A stretch of 64,000 bases of DNA from contig UQMJ01000009.1 in assembly GCA_900542035.1 (NCBI GenBank), forward strand, positions 16,911 to 80,910, written 5' to 3'. This DNA is from an uncultured Clostridium sp. (GTDB lineage: Bacteria; Bacillota; Clostridia; Lachnospirales; Lachnospiraceae). The notes under the pieces were generated by a model. It worked only from the letters and a program-made list of their open reading frames with translations, did not search any database and was not told the DNA's origin. The position numbers and the translations under genes are program-made. The number at the start of each line of letters is the position of its first letter. The first letter of the stretch is position 1. Shown here piece after piece: positions 8,006 through 16,481 of the stretch.

Positions 8006-9451
8006 GTGGACATTTCAGACACCATTCTGTTTGGGAAATATCGCCTATGCCGTATGATTGGCAGGGGGCGGACGGGCACAGTTTATCTGGCAAAGCATGA
8101 AAGCCTAGGAGAATATCGGGCGATTAAGGAAGTGCCGAAGTCAGATGCCAGTTATGGACAGTTCCTGCGGGAAGCCCGCATTATGAAGGATCTTCATCAC
8201 CCTTCTATTCCTATCATATACGATTTAGAAGAAACGGACACACATTGTTATCTTATCGAAGAATTTCTTGAAGGAGAATCTTTAACGACTCTGGTACAGC
8301 GCCGGAGTTATCTTTCCAGGAGCATGGTAATCCGCTATGGGATTCAGATATGCAGCCTGGTACAGTACCTGCATTCTGCAGGAAGAGACCCCATTTTACA
8401 CCTGGATTTACAGCCGAATAACCTTCTTTTATGCCATGACGTGATTAAACTGGTAGACTTTGGAAATGCAGACTACCTGACGCAGGCCAATGAAACCGAT
8501 ATCCGCCGCGGGACGCCTGGATGCGCAGCTCCGGAACAGTATACAAAAGAACCGTTAGATGAGCGTACAGACATCTATGCCATTGGTGTACTCCTATTCT
8601 ATCTGGCGACCGGACAATTACCGGAGCGGCTTGGACAGGAAAACCGGACGGACTGGGACATGGCATTAGGCCGAGAACTTGGCACACTTGTGAGGGATTG
8701 TCTGCAAATCAGGGAAAAGAGGCCGAAAACAGCTCTGGAGGTAAAATTAAGACTGGAAGCTCTGATAGAAACAGAGCCTTGTCCAGCTCAGGAACATTCT
8801 GATGTCGCTCGAATCGTGTCCATTGTTGGAAGCGCTCCTAATGTAGGAGTTACGCATCTGGCGCTGGGCCTGTCATCCTGTCTCTGGAGATGGGGAATTT
8901 CCAATCTCTATGAAGAACGCAATTTATCAGGGCATGGAATCATGCTGGCAGAATATGCCCATGCAGCTCCGGACAGCAGCGGAATATGCCAGGTAGGATC
9001 GTGGAGGCTGCTCCCTCATTACGGTCCCCAGGTTCAGCTCAAGGAGGCTGGAGAGTTCCAGGTGTACATCAGGGACTATGGCACAGACTGGACGGCTGCG
9101 GTAAGAGACCATGAAAAAATAGATTTTCTGAAAAAGTCCCTGGTATGCGTGTGCGGCGGCAAACCCTATAATCAGCGAGAAAACAGCAGGGCAGTCAGAG
9201 AATTGGGCGGAAATCAGACGGTTTTGATTTTTAATTTTTTGGAACCTGGTTTTTTGCCCAGCTGTCCCCAGAAAGGATTCGAAAGGGAAACGCTGTTTAT
9301 GCCTTATTTTCCAAAAACAGAACGACCAGATAAAGACGCGGAAAGCTTTTATCGGGAGTTCTGGGACAGGCTGACAGAGAAGAAAGGAGATGGTAAGACT
9401 ACTGTTTTTTTGCGGATAAAAAAGTTGTTGAAGTGGAAAAAGAAACGATAG
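8006..9451 (+). CDS. Hanks-type Ser/Thr protein kinase fused to a MinD/CpaE-like domain
   Basis: A 481-residue protein. Residues about 8-255 are a eukaryotic-type kinase: glycine-rich loop G19-RGRTGTVY, ATP-site K41 (RAIKEV), helix-C E56, catalytic loop H132-L-D134-L-Q-P-N-N139, D151-F-G and A175-P-E. The catalytic Asp and Asn and the DFG are intact, but the Arg of HRD is Leu and the Lys of DLKP is Gln, so the enzyme may be slow or atypical. Residues about 268-480 look like a degenerate P-loop domain (GSAPNVGVTHLALGL, about 275-289) without a Walker lysine, ending in a basic tail. There is no membrane helix or PASTA domain. The GTG start lies 6 bases after GGAG (7996-7999). Its 3' end overlaps the next ATPase gene by 19 bases. 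Confidence 0.82.
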   Translation: MDISDTILFGKYRLCRMIGRGRTGTVYLAKHESLGEYRAIKEVPKSDASYGQFLREARIMKDLHHPSIPIIYDLEETDTHCYLIEEFLEGESLTTLVQRRSYLSRSMVIRYGIQICSLVQYLHSAGRDPILHLDLQPNNLLLCHDVIKLVDFGNADYLTQANETDIRRGTPGCAAPEQYTKEPLDERTDIYAIGVLLFYLATGQLPERLGQENRTDWDMALGRELGTLVRDCLQIREKRPKTALEVKLRLEALIETEPCPAQEHSDVARIVSIVGSAPNVGVTHLALGLSSCLWRWGISNLYEERNLSGHGIMLAEYAHAAPDSSGICQVGSWRLLPHYGPQVQLKEAGEFQVYIRDYGTDWTAAVRDHEKIDFLKKSLVCVCGGKPYNQRENSRAVRELGGNQTVLIFNFLEPGFLPSCPQKGFERETLFMPYFPKTERPDKDAESFYREFWDRLTEKKGDGKTTVFLRIKKLLKWKKKR

Positions 9452-9999
9452 GAATCATCGGAGCAGGGGCGGGCGCAGGGACTACCCATCTGACGCTTCT
9501 GCTGGCAAACTACCTGTCAGGAGTAAAAAACAGGAAGACAGCGGTGCTGGAATGGAATTCCCATGGGGATTTTGACCGGTTTGGAGTCTGCTGTCTGGGA
9601 CTGGGAGAAACAAAGGATCAATACCAGATTCTTGGCGTCAGCTATTTTCCGCGTGCAGATAATGAAACGCTGGTCCAGTGTATGTGCGGGGATTTCCAGG
9701 CCGTTTTGCTGGATTGCGGAAGAGAGGAAGAAGGCCGGAGGGCCGATCTGATCCGGTGCCGGAAAAAGCTGGTAATGGGTTCCTTTTGCGAATGGCAGAT
9801 GGGATATTATATGCCGCTGCTAAAAGAGAGAAAGCAGTCAAAAGAGGGATGGCATTATCTGTGTGCATTTGGAAGTGAAGAATCCAGAAAACTGGCAGAA
9901 AAGCATATGAACGTGCCGATTCTGCGGGTACCCTGTACGGTGGATGCCTATGGTGTAACAGAAGAAACAATCAGATTATTTGGACAGCTGCTTTCGTAA
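9433..9999 (+). CDS. MinD/CpaE-like P-loop ATPase
   Basis: A 188-residue protein with a deviant Walker A at G10-AGAGAGTTHLTL, which has no lysine, and a possible Walker B around VLLDCG (D94). The fold suggestion is MinD/ParA superfamily, nearest in style to CpaE/TadZ proteins, whose P-loops are often atypical. It is short and has no membrane-targeting helix that I can see. The same G-x-TH-L signature occurs in the C-terminal domain of the kinase it overlaps, so the two proteins may pair or be related by duplication. No Flp/Tad pilus genes are near. The GTG start has no clear ribosome site, which suggests translational coupling to the kinase. Confidence 0.65.
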   Translation: MEKETIGIIGAGAGAGTTHLTLLLANYLSGVKNRKTAVLEWNSHGDFDRFGVCCLGLGETKDQYQILGVSYFPRADNETLVQCMCGDFQAVLLDCGREEEGRRADLIRCRKKLVMGSFCEWQMGYYMPLLKERKQSKEGWHYLCAFGSEESRKLAEKHMNVPILRVPCTVDAYGVTEETIRLFGQLLS

Positions 10000-10002
10000 A
10001 AT

Positions 10003-10046
10003 AAGGAGAGTGGAACAGGATATAATATGTCACAGAAAATCTCCTT
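10003..10046 (+). other. Inverted repeat after the ATPase gene
   Basis: AAGGAGA (10003-10009) can pair with TCTCCTT (10040-10046), followed by a T-rich stretch. It may be a weak terminator. A lone TATAAT at 10021-10026 sits in the loop without a convincing -35 box. Confidence 0.25.
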
Positions 10047-10101
10047 TTGCCTCTTTATTTTGCCAGCAGCCAGTATGCGGAAAACGCGGTAAGGAGACCT
10101 T

Positions 10102-10341
10102 ATGGGGTACGAGGAAGAACAGGAAAAGATGAACCAGCAGCAGAGGTATTTAGAGGGCTTGAGACGTTATTATAATAAAGGAATCCCGATTTATATTGAT
10201 GGAAAATTAAGTACAGAAGCGGACTGGAGCAGGATTTTTGAGGTAAAAGAAGACGGAGGTTTTTACATGGGAGATTATGTAGGAGCAGAGGAGGGATGCC
10301 TGAAGGAAATACGGTTTGACCGGATTTCTTTAAAAAAGTGA
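10102..10341 (+). CDS. Small conserved-looking protein of unknown function
   Basis: 79 residues, mixed charge, with no signal peptide, membrane helix or cysteine. The N-terminal 25 residues are Gln/Glu rich and helical. The rest (GIPIYIDGKLSTEADW, then an acidic Gly/Tyr-rich strand region ending in ISLKK) looks like a small beta domain. A perfect AAGGAGACCTT site precedes the ATG, so it is very likely translated. I do not recognise the family. It follows the kinase-ATPase pair by 100 bases and could belong to that unit. Confidence 0.6.
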   Translation: MGYEEEQEKMNQQQRYLEGLRRYYNKGIPIYIDGKLSTEADWSRIFEVKEDGGFYMGDYVGAEEGCLKEIRFDRISLKK

Positions 10342-10425
10342 AACAAGAACAGGGAGGGAATATCAGCGATGCCGCCTCAGCCTGCCAGCAAAGCTGATGG
10401 GAGGGAGATGTAATGAAAAATTAAT

Positions 10426-10454
10426 TAGAATCGGGCCATAAGGTGTGATATAAT
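10426..10454 (+). promoter_or_regulatory. Extended -10 promoter of the envelope-enzyme genes
   Basis: TGATATAAT (TATAAT at 10449-10454 with upstream TG) forms an extended -10; the -35 (TTAGAA) is poor. The predicted start is near 10461, about 27 bases before the GH18 ATG. Upstream, 10342-10425 contains only a short ATG-TAA frame (10370-10414) behind GGGAGGG that I do not call a gene. Confidence 0.5.
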
Positions 10455-10487
10455 AATGCTAACTTTAACGTGTTGGAGGATGCTGGG

Positions 10488-12146
10488 ATGATGAAGAGAC
10501 TTTTGCCGATGTTTATTGCAATTGGATTGATTCTGTTAATCGTTGCCGGTTACGCAGGGGTCCAGGTAATCGGAAGATATACGCCTTCTGACGAATGGAT
10601 GGAGGCTTCCGATTTCTTTGATGCAGAAGACGATGCAGTGGCATTGGTTTTAAATGATGAACTGTCAGAAGTTAAGGGGCTGTATATGGACGGAACGACA
10701 TACCTTCCGTTAGAGTGGGTAAACAGCAATTTAAACAAGCGTTTTTACTGGGACAAAGAAGAAAAAGTTCTTTCGTATGCTTTGCCTACAGAGGTCCGTT
10801 ACGCAGACAGTGAAACCCTGGGAGAAGACGGCAGACCGCTTTTGTGGGTAACGGATGAGGAGGTTTTTGTATCAATTGAGCTGGTTGCGGCATATACCGA
10901 TATCCAGATAAGCGCCTTTGACAGCGGAGAAGCAAAAAGGCTGTTCATCAACAATACCTGGACTGCTGAGTCCTGGGCTGATGTAAAAAAAGACAGCATG
11001 ATCCGCCAAAAGGGAGGAATCAAGAGTCCAATTATTACCCGCGCAGAAGCCGGAACCCAGGTCAAAGTCCTGGAAGAGATGGAAAAATGGTCCAAAGTCC
11101 GTACCCAGGACGGGTTTATCGGATATGTCGAGAAAAAACGTCTGGGAGAGATACAGGAGGTTACGCCGGTCAGCGAGTTTAAAGAACCGGAATATACCAG
11201 ACTGGCATTAGAGGAAAAAGTCGTTCTGGCCTGGCATCAGGTAACAACAAAAGAGGCAAACAGTACGTTTGACAGCTATTTCGGAAACACCAGGGGCGTG
11301 AATGTTATCAGTCCGACCTGGTTTGCCTTGACAGACAATGAAGGCGGCTATAACTGTCTGGCAGATGCCGCTTATGTGGAAAAAGCCCATGCGGCGGGAG
11401 TCCAGGTGTGGGCGTTGATTGATAATTTCAGCAAAGACGTGCAGTCGGAAGTATTGCTGTCAAAAACGTCTGTAAGAAAGAAACTGATTAACAATTTAAT
11501 GGCAGATGCAGAAACGTATGGATTTGACGGCTATAACCTGGATTTTGAAAGTCTGAAGGAAAGCGCAGGACCTCATTATGTCCAGTTTATCAGAGAGATG
11601 TCCGCTGCCTGTCGGAATAATGGATTGATTTTATCTGTAGATAATTATGTGCCTGCGCCATATAACCGTTTCTACGACAGGACAGAACAGGGGATTGTAG
11701 CAGACTATGTAATTGTGATGGGCTATGACGAACACTATGCAGGTGGAGAGCCAGGAAGCGTAGCTTCCATTGATTACGTGAAGCAGGGAATTGAAAATAC
11801 TCTTCTGGAAGTTCCAAAGGAAAAGGTAATCAATGCGATCCCGTTTTACACCCGTCTCTGGACAGAGACCGAGGATGGAAAGAAGATAAGTTCTGAGGCA
11901 ATGGGGATTGAAAAAGCAAAAAAATGGGTGGAAGAAAATCAAGTAGAACTTTACTGGCAGGACAGCCTGGGGCAATACTATGGAGAAAAAGCAATAGAGG
12001 GAGGTTCCCAGTACCTGTGGATGGAAGAGGAAAAATCCCTGGAATTAAAGATGGATTTGATCCGCCAGAATGATTTAGGCGGAGTCGGATGCTGGAAATT
12101 AGGATTTGAACCAGCGTCTGTCTGGGATATTGTAACATATGAATAA
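10488..12146 (+). CDS. Membrane-anchored SH3 and GH18 glycosidase, SleL/YaaH-like
   Basis: A 552-residue exported enzyme. An N-terminal membrane anchor (about 8-28) is followed by a beta-rich domain (about 45-155) of the kind seen in copper amine oxidase-like wall-binding regions, then a bacterial SH3 domain (about 165-222), then a GH18 TIM barrel (about 240-552). The catalytic motif reads D347-GYNLD-F-E354, with E354 as acid. This is the N-acetylglucosaminidase type of SleL/YaaH rather than a chitinase, so peptidoglycan is the likely substrate. The ATG at 10488 lies 9 bases after GGAGG (10474-10478); an upstream GTG at 10470 has no such site. The next gene overlaps or abuts its stop. Confidence 0.85.
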   Translation: MMKRLLPMFIAIGLILLIVAGYAGVQVIGRYTPSDEWMEASDFFDAEDDAVALVLNDELSEVKGLYMDGTTYLPLEWVNSNLNKRFYWDKEEKVLSYALPTEVRYADSETLGEDGRPLLWVTDEEVFVSIELVAAYTDIQISAFDSGEAKRLFINNTWTAESWADVKKDSMIRQKGGIKSPIITRAEAGTQVKVLEEMEKWSKVRTQDGFIGYVEKKRLGEIQEVTPVSEFKEPEYTRLALEEKVVLAWHQVTTKEANSTFDSYFGNTRGVNVISPTWFALTDNEGGYNCLADAAYVEKAHAAGVQVWALIDNFSKDVQSEVLLSKTSVRKKLINNLMADAETYGFDGYNLDFESLKESAGPHYVQFIREMSAACRNNGLILSVDNYVPAPYNRFYDRTEQGIVADYVIVMGYDEHYAGGEPGSVASIDYVKQGIENTLLEVPKEKVINAIPFYTRLWTETEDGKKISSEAMGIEKAKKWVEENQVELYWQDSLGQYYGEKAIEGGSQYLWMEEEKSLELKMDLIRQNDLGGVGCWKLGFEPASVWDIVTYE

Positions 12147-12159
12147 GGCGGGATACGGC

Positions 12160-13617
12160 ATGAAGCGAAGGATGACAGCAGTTCTGGCAATCGGGGCTGT
12201 ACTGGGAATGACAGGATGTGGAAATTTCCCTGAAATTATGGACGAAACAGTAGCGACCACACAGGCAGCACAGGAGACAACATCCAGTGCGGAGTCAGGG
12301 CCTCCGAAAGAAGAAGCAGAGACGGTAGCTCCTTTTCCTGACAGTACAGAAGATACGGTTCTGGAAGAACCAGAAGGGCTAAAACTGATTATTGCAACAG
12401 ATATCCATTACCTTGCCTCAGAACTGACAGACAGGGGAACCGGCTTTGTGCATTCTATGGAACACGGGGATGGAAAGGTAACAAATTATATCTGGGAAAT
12501 TACAGATGCCTTTGTAGAAGAGGTCTTAAATGAACGGCCGGATGCAGTAATTTTAAGCGGAGATTTGTCGTACAATGGAGAGAAAGCCAGTCATATAGAA
12601 CTGGCAGAGAAATTGTCAAAAATCGAAGATGCGGGGATACCTGTTCTGGTAATTCCTGGAAACCATGACATTAATAATAACAGCGCTGCCAGAATGGAAG
12701 ACGGGCAGCGGTATCCGGCAGAAAAAACCAGTCCGGAAGAGTTTGAACAGATTTACCTTGCAATGGGATATGATGATGCAGTCAGCAGAGATCCAAATTC
12801 TTTGAGCTATATGTATCAGATAAGTGACTCCACAAGGCTTCTGATGCTGGATACCTGCCAATATGACGGGGAAGCGCAGGTAGGCGGAATGATTGATACC
12901 GACACCTATGAATGGATAGACAGCCAGCTGGAGGCGGCGTTTGAAGAAGGGATCAATGTGATTCCGGTTGCCCACCACAATCTGTTGGAAGAAAGCAGAA
13001 TTTACTCGTCCGACTGTACCATAGAGCACAATGAGGCGCTGGTAGAAAGACTGGAAGGCTGGGAAACCATCCCGCTGTTTTTAAGCGGTCATCTTCATGT
13101 CCAGCATTTTGCCAATTCCGACGACGTATCGGAACAAGGCGTCTGGGAAGTGGTAACCAGTTCCCTTGCAGTACCGCCTTGTCAGTATGGAGTGCTGTAT
13201 TTTGGGGAAACCGATCGGAGTTTTCAGTACCATACCCAGGTGGTTGATATGGAAAAATGGGCGGAAATTCAGGGCATAGAAGATGAGAATCTCCTGCATT
13301 TTTCAGAATACCAAACGCCGTTTTTAGAACGGGTCTTCTATAATCAGGCATACGGCTGGCTGAGCCGGAGAGAGGACAGTGCCCTGACAGAAAAACAGAT
13401 CCAGGAGATGTCAGATTTTTACGCTGTGGCTAAGTGCTATTACTATTGGGGAAGAGCCGTTGAGATTGCAGATGAAATGAAAGCCAGTCCGCTGTTTTCC
13501 ATGTGGCAGGAACACGGCTATCCAAGCCTGGAAACAGAATATCTGGAATACATACTGGAGGAAGCCACCAGAGACTATAACCTGCTGGATTCTGCACGAC
13601 AATCCGAAGGGGAATAG
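12160..13617 (+). CDS. Metallophosphoesterase lipoprotein
   Basis: A 485-residue exported protein. The signal peptide ends at lipobox LGMTG-C20, then comes a Thr/Glu-rich linker. The calcineurin-like phosphoesterase core shows the ordered motifs ATDIHY, SGDLSYNGE, PGNHDINN, VAHHN and SGHLHVQH, a complete two-metal site. The substrate is unknown; surface nucleotides, phospholipids or teichoic acid parts are possible. The ATG at 12160 lies about 9 bases after AAGGCGGG, better than the ATG at 12139 that would overlap the GH18 gene. It sits in a run of envelope enzymes. Confidence 0.85.
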   Translation: MKRRMTAVLAIGAVLGMTGCGNFPEIMDETVATTQAAQETTSSAESGPPKEEAETVAPFPDSTEDTVLEEPEGLKLIIATDIHYLASELTDRGTGFVHSMEHGDGKVTNYIWEITDAFVEEVLNERPDAVILSGDLSYNGEKASHIELAEKLSKIEDAGIPVLVIPGNHDINNNSAARMEDGQRYPAEKTSPEEFEQIYLAMGYDDAVSRDPNSLSYMYQISDSTRLLMLDTCQYDGEAQVGGMIDTDTYEWIDSQLEAAFEEGINVIPVAHHNLLEESRIYSSDCTIEHNEALVERLEGWETIPLFLSGHLHVQHFANSDDVSEQGVWEVVTSSLAVPPCQYGVLYFGETDRSFQYHTQVVDMEKWAEIQGIEDENLLHFSEYQTPFLERVFYNQAYGWLSRREDSALTEKQIQEMSDFYAVAKCYYYWGRAVEIADEMKASPLFSMWQEHGYPSLETEYLEYILEEATRDYNLLDSARQSEGE

Positions 13618-13669
13618 TGGACAGGGAAAAGGTAATATATTAAAGAAAGCGAATTGCCTTTGGTGGAGT

Positions 13670-14419
13670 ATGGACAGGAAAAGATTTTGGCAGAATATCA
13701 TGGGAATTGCCATGCTGATAATTGTCACATTAGTTGCAGGACGAATGGGAGTTCTGGAAGAAGGCGGCCTGCAGACGGCAGAAGCCGGAGGAAAAGCGCA
13801 GGGCGCAAAGCAGGTTGTGGTAATTGACAGCGGACACGGCGGAAATGATCCAGGCAAAATCGGAGTTTCCGGTCAGAAAGAGAAAGACATTAATCTGCAG
13901 ATAGCAAAAAAACTGAAAGCGTATCTGGAAGCAGCGAATGTTGCAGTGGTTATGACAAGGGAAAGCGATACGGGGCTTTACAAAGAATCGGATAGCCATA
14001 AAAAGTCTGCGGACATGAAAAAACGGTGTCAGATAATCGATGAGGCAGAACCGATACTGGCGGTCAGTATTCACCAGAACAGTTATCATCAGGAGGAAAT
14101 ATCCGGAGCTCAGGTATTTTACTATAAAAATTCGGAAAAAGGTCAGCGTCTGGCAGAAATTCTTCAAAAGCGGTTTGACTATGTGTTAGGAGAAGCAGAA
14201 AACCGGAGAAAAGCAAAAGGCAATGACAGCTATTATCTGCTTCTTAATGTAAAAGCGCCAATTGTAATTGTCGAATGCGGATTTTTAAGTAATGCAGAAG
14301 AAGCGAAAAAGCTGTCGGATGAAGAATATCAGGATCGGATTGCCTGGACGCTTCATTTAGGAATTCTTCAATATATAAATACAATGGAAAACGAACAAAC
14401 TGGGAGTGTTGGGACATGA
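13670..14419 (+). CDS. N-acetylmuramoyl-L-alanine amidase (Amidase_3), CwlD-like
   Basis: A 249-residue zinc amidase that cuts the bond between muramic acid and L-alanine. The N-terminal hydrophobic anchor (about 8-28) is followed by the catalytic domain with zinc ligands H56 (SGHGG), E71 and H135 (SIHQNSY) and the catalytic E202 (VECGFLSN). Its length and simple layout without wall-binding repeats fit CwlD, which makes spore-cortex muramic lactam, but that assignment is inferred. The GGTGGAG next to the ATG is only one base away, so the start is uncertain. The stop overlaps the next ATG (ATGA). Confidence 0.8.
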   Translation: MDRKRFWQNIMGIAMLIIVTLVAGRMGVLEEGGLQTAEAGGKAQGAKQVVVIDSGHGGNDPGKIGVSGQKEKDINLQIAKKLKAYLEAANVAVVMTRESDTGLYKESDSHKKSADMKKRCQIIDEAEPILAVSIHQNSYHQEEISGAQVFYYKNSEKGQRLAEILQKRFDYVLGEAENRRKAKGNDSYYLLLNVKAPIVIVECGFLSNAEEAKKLSDEEYQDRIAWTLHLGILQYINTMENEQTGSVGT

Positions 14420-14886
14420 ACAAACAGACAGATTATTTAGAACTGGAAAAACAGATGGATGCACTGCTTACCGGAGAGAATGATTTGATAGCGAATCTTT
14501 CAAACGGGTCAGCGTTATTAAAGGAAAGTCTGGATCAGATTAACTGGGCGGGATTTTACCTGATGAGAGAACAGGACGGAAAACGTCAGCTGGTATTAGG
14601 GCCTTTTCAGGGAAAACCGGCGTGTGTACGTATTCCGGTTGGAAAGGGGGTCTGCGGAACTGCAGCAAAGGAAAACAGAACCTTACTGGTAAAGAATGTT
14701 CATGAATTTCCAGGGCATATTGCCTGCGACAGCGCATCCCAGTCAGAGATTGTCATACCAATCCGGAACCAGGGAGAAGTGATAGGAGTTCTGGACATTG
14801 ACAGTCCGGTGCTGGATCGTTTTTCGGAAAAAGACAAAGAAGGATTGGAAAAAATTGCGGCTGTGATAGAAAGTCATTGTTTTTAA
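14416..14886 (+). CDS. Free methionine-(R)-sulfoxide reductase (GAF type)
   Basis: A 156-residue GAF-domain enzyme that reduces free Met-R-sulfoxide. Cysteines C70, C80 and C104 have spacings of 10 and 24, the same as the three catalytic cysteines of the E. coli enzyme (84, 94, 118). The context WAGFYL and the PIRNQGEVIGVLDIDS block are typical. It is cytoplasmic and overlaps the amidase stop by 4 bases, so the two are co-translated. It probably protects against oxidative damage. Confidence 0.88.
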   Translation: MNKQTDYLELEKQMDALLTGENDLIANLSNGSALLKESLDQINWAGFYLMREQDGKRQLVLGPFQGKPACVRIPVGKGVCGTAAKENRTLLVKNVHEFPGHIACDSASQSEIVIPIRNQGEVIGVLDIDSPVLDRFSEKDKEGLEKIAAVIESHCF

Positions 14887-14910
14887 TATCTTAAGAAAAG
14901 AGGCTTGGCT

Positions 14911-15315
14911 ATGAAACAGTTAAAAGAAAAATTTCAGAGATTTATGGCAGGCAGATACGGGAATGATAAACTGAACCAATTTTTGCTGGTGCTGGTTCTG
15001 GCATTGATTCTTGTAAATGTCTTTGTTCAATCCAGGGCGCTTTACTGGCTGGAACTTATCGGCCTGGTTTTTTGCTATTTCCGTATGCTTTCAAAAAACT
15101 TTAAGGCCAGAGAAGAAGAAAACCAGGTGTATATGAGGCTTTACCTAAAGGCTCAGGACACGGTAATGAAATGGAAGTTCCGTATGGAACAGGCAAAAGA
15201 ATACCATATTTATAAATGCCCGAACTGCGGGCAGAAAATCCGGATTCCCAGAGGAAAGGGAAAGATCAGTATTCATTGCCCGAAGTGTAATACGGACTTT
15301 ATTAAGAAAAGTTAA
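14911..15315 (+). CDS. Membrane protein with C-terminal zinc ribbon
   Basis: 134 residues. Two membrane segments lie around residues 23-55, followed by a charged helical stretch and a C-terminal zinc ribbon with two CPxC knuckles (CPNCGQ and CPKCNT). The ATG at 14911 has AAAGAGG 7 bases upstream; a TTG two codons earlier is too close. The function is unknown. It is the last gene of the run that starts at the GH18 gene. Confidence 0.75.
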   Translation: MKQLKEKFQRFMAGRYGNDKLNQFLLVLVLALILVNVFVQSRALYWLELIGLVFCYFRMLSKNFKAREEENQVYMRLYLKAQDTVMKWKFRMEQAKEYHIYKCPNCGQKIRIPRGKGKISIHCPKCNTDFIKKS

Positions 15316-15333
15316 AAAGTATGGTAAGAACTA

Positions 15334-16302
15334 TCAAGGTTCCCGATAATTCCATCCAGCCGCATTTTTTTCCGCCAGACACCGTATAGACTCCGCATAT
15401 TCTGTAGGGGTCATACCAGTCTGCTTTTTAAATTGTCTTGAAAAATAATGAACAGAACTGTAGCCAAGCCGATCGGCGATCTGGGAAAAATTCATCTGGT
15501 CATTTCGGATCATCTGCCTGGCTGCTTCTATTTTCATCTGGATAAAATAATCGATGGCGCCGCAGTGGTAAAATTCACGGAACATACGGGAAAGCTGGGA
15601 GCTGCCAATCAGATTATCTCTGCAGATATCCTGAAGTGTCAGAGGTTCGTGGAGATGTTCTTCCATGTAGCGTTTGATGCGGACGCAGGTTTCCTTCCTG
15701 GCATCCAGGCTGTTCAAAGAGGCAGCTGCGGTATCGGGCATGGGAATCCGGTCAGAAAAGCCAATAAGGGAAGAAGACTCCCCTTGTCCGACAGGCCAGT
15801 ATCGGCGGTATAAGTGGATTAAAAGCTCTTCCAGATAATTTTTTATAAGCTGCTCTGCACCAAATGCCGGAGCAGGGCGCCGGATCAGTTCTTCCTGATA
15901 AGGATCGTTTAACCTGCCTTGAAACGCATTTCGCGCTTCAATAATGATTTGGGAGAGCAAAGAAGCTTCGGCTTCCCGAACGGTCAGGGACTGACAGGCA
16001 AACTGATTCATGGCTTTGGAGTGACAATCAAACGAAATTACCACCAGGCTGGGAGAAATCCGGCCGTTGGCGATAACATTGTGGAATTCTCCTGGCCGGT
16101 GGAACAGGATATTTCCGCGTTTGAGCGTGACAGTCCGGTTTCCTGCTGCTGCCTGGATTTCTCCTTTATCAACGCAGACCAGCTCCCAGAAATCGTGCTG
16201 TTCTCCAGGAAACACAAAGTCGCTCATATATTCAAAATAATGGATAGAAACGATACTTTTGATGACAATGCTGCTTTTTAACGCAGTATGGCGGTAGTCC
16301 AT
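15334..16302 (-). CDS. AraC-family regulator with cupin sensor domain
   Basis: A 322-residue transcription factor. The N-terminal part (about 20-115) is a cupin sugar-binding domain (HDFWELVCVDKG, then a RPGEFHNV strand). The C-terminal part (about 215-315) is a double helix-turn-helix with the classical end IADRLGYSSVHYFSRQFKKQTGMTPTEYAES. ATG 16302 was chosen because AAAAGGAG sits 7 bases upstream. The gene is divergent from a sugar nucleotidyltransferase and NahK-like kinase. A pair of direct repeats between them overlaps both promoters, so it probably activates that operon and controls itself. The ligand is presumably an amino sugar or derivative, by context. Confidence 0.87.
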   Translation of the reverse strand: MDYRHTALKSSIVIKSIVSIHYFEYMSDFVFPGEQHDFWELVCVDKGEIQAAAGNRTVTLKRGNILFHRPGEFHNVIANGRISPSLVVISFDCHSKAMNQFACQSLTVREAEASLLSQIIIEARNAFQGRLNDPYQEELIRRPAPAFGAEQLIKNYLEELLIHLYRRYWPVGQGESSSLIGFSDRIPMPDTAAASLNSLDARKETCVRIKRYMEEHLHEPLTLQDICRDNLIGSSQLSRMFREFYHCGAIDYFIQMKIEAARQMIRNDQMNFSQIADRLGYSSVHYFSRQFKKQTGMTPTEYAESIRCLAEKNAAGWNYREP

Positions 16303-16353
16303 ATTCAGGCTCCTTTTCACAAGTACTTCCTATAGAAATGCAAGGCTGTCTGT

Positions 16354-16382
16354 ATTTTATCATATTTGACTGGATTGTGCAA
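16354..16382 (-). promoter_or_regulatory. Promoter of the AraC gene, overlapping its operator
   Basis: On the minus strand TTGCAC (16377-16382) and TAAAAT (16354-16359) are separated by 17 bases. The -35 box is inside the upstream copy of the direct repeat, so binding there would block this promoter. Confidence 0.6.
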
Positions 16383-16404
16383 ATATCTGAACGGATTGTG
16401 CAAA
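16372..16404. promoter_or_regulatory. Tandem direct-repeat operator for the AraC protein
   Basis: GGATTGTGCAAA occurs twice, at 16372-16383 and 16393-16404, exactly 21 bases apart (two helix turns), and each copy is followed by GAA at the same offset. This is the standard geometry of AraC/XylS activator sites. The downstream copy ends beside the poor -35 region of the plus-strand promoter. Confidence 0.7.
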
Positions 16405-16431
16405 GAAAAGAATCTGGGATTAAGCTATACT
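16403..16431 (+). promoter_or_regulatory. Activator-dependent promoter of the nucleotidyltransferase operon
   Basis: TATACT at 16426-16431 is a good -10 box. The -35 position 17 bases upstream reads AAGAAA, far from consensus, as expected if the AraC protein bound next to it recruits polymerase. The predicted start is near 16438. Confidence 0.55.
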
Positions 16432-16481
16432 GAAGACAGTTAGAAAACAAGTCGCAAAAGGTTTGAAAGGAGAAGTTACTT

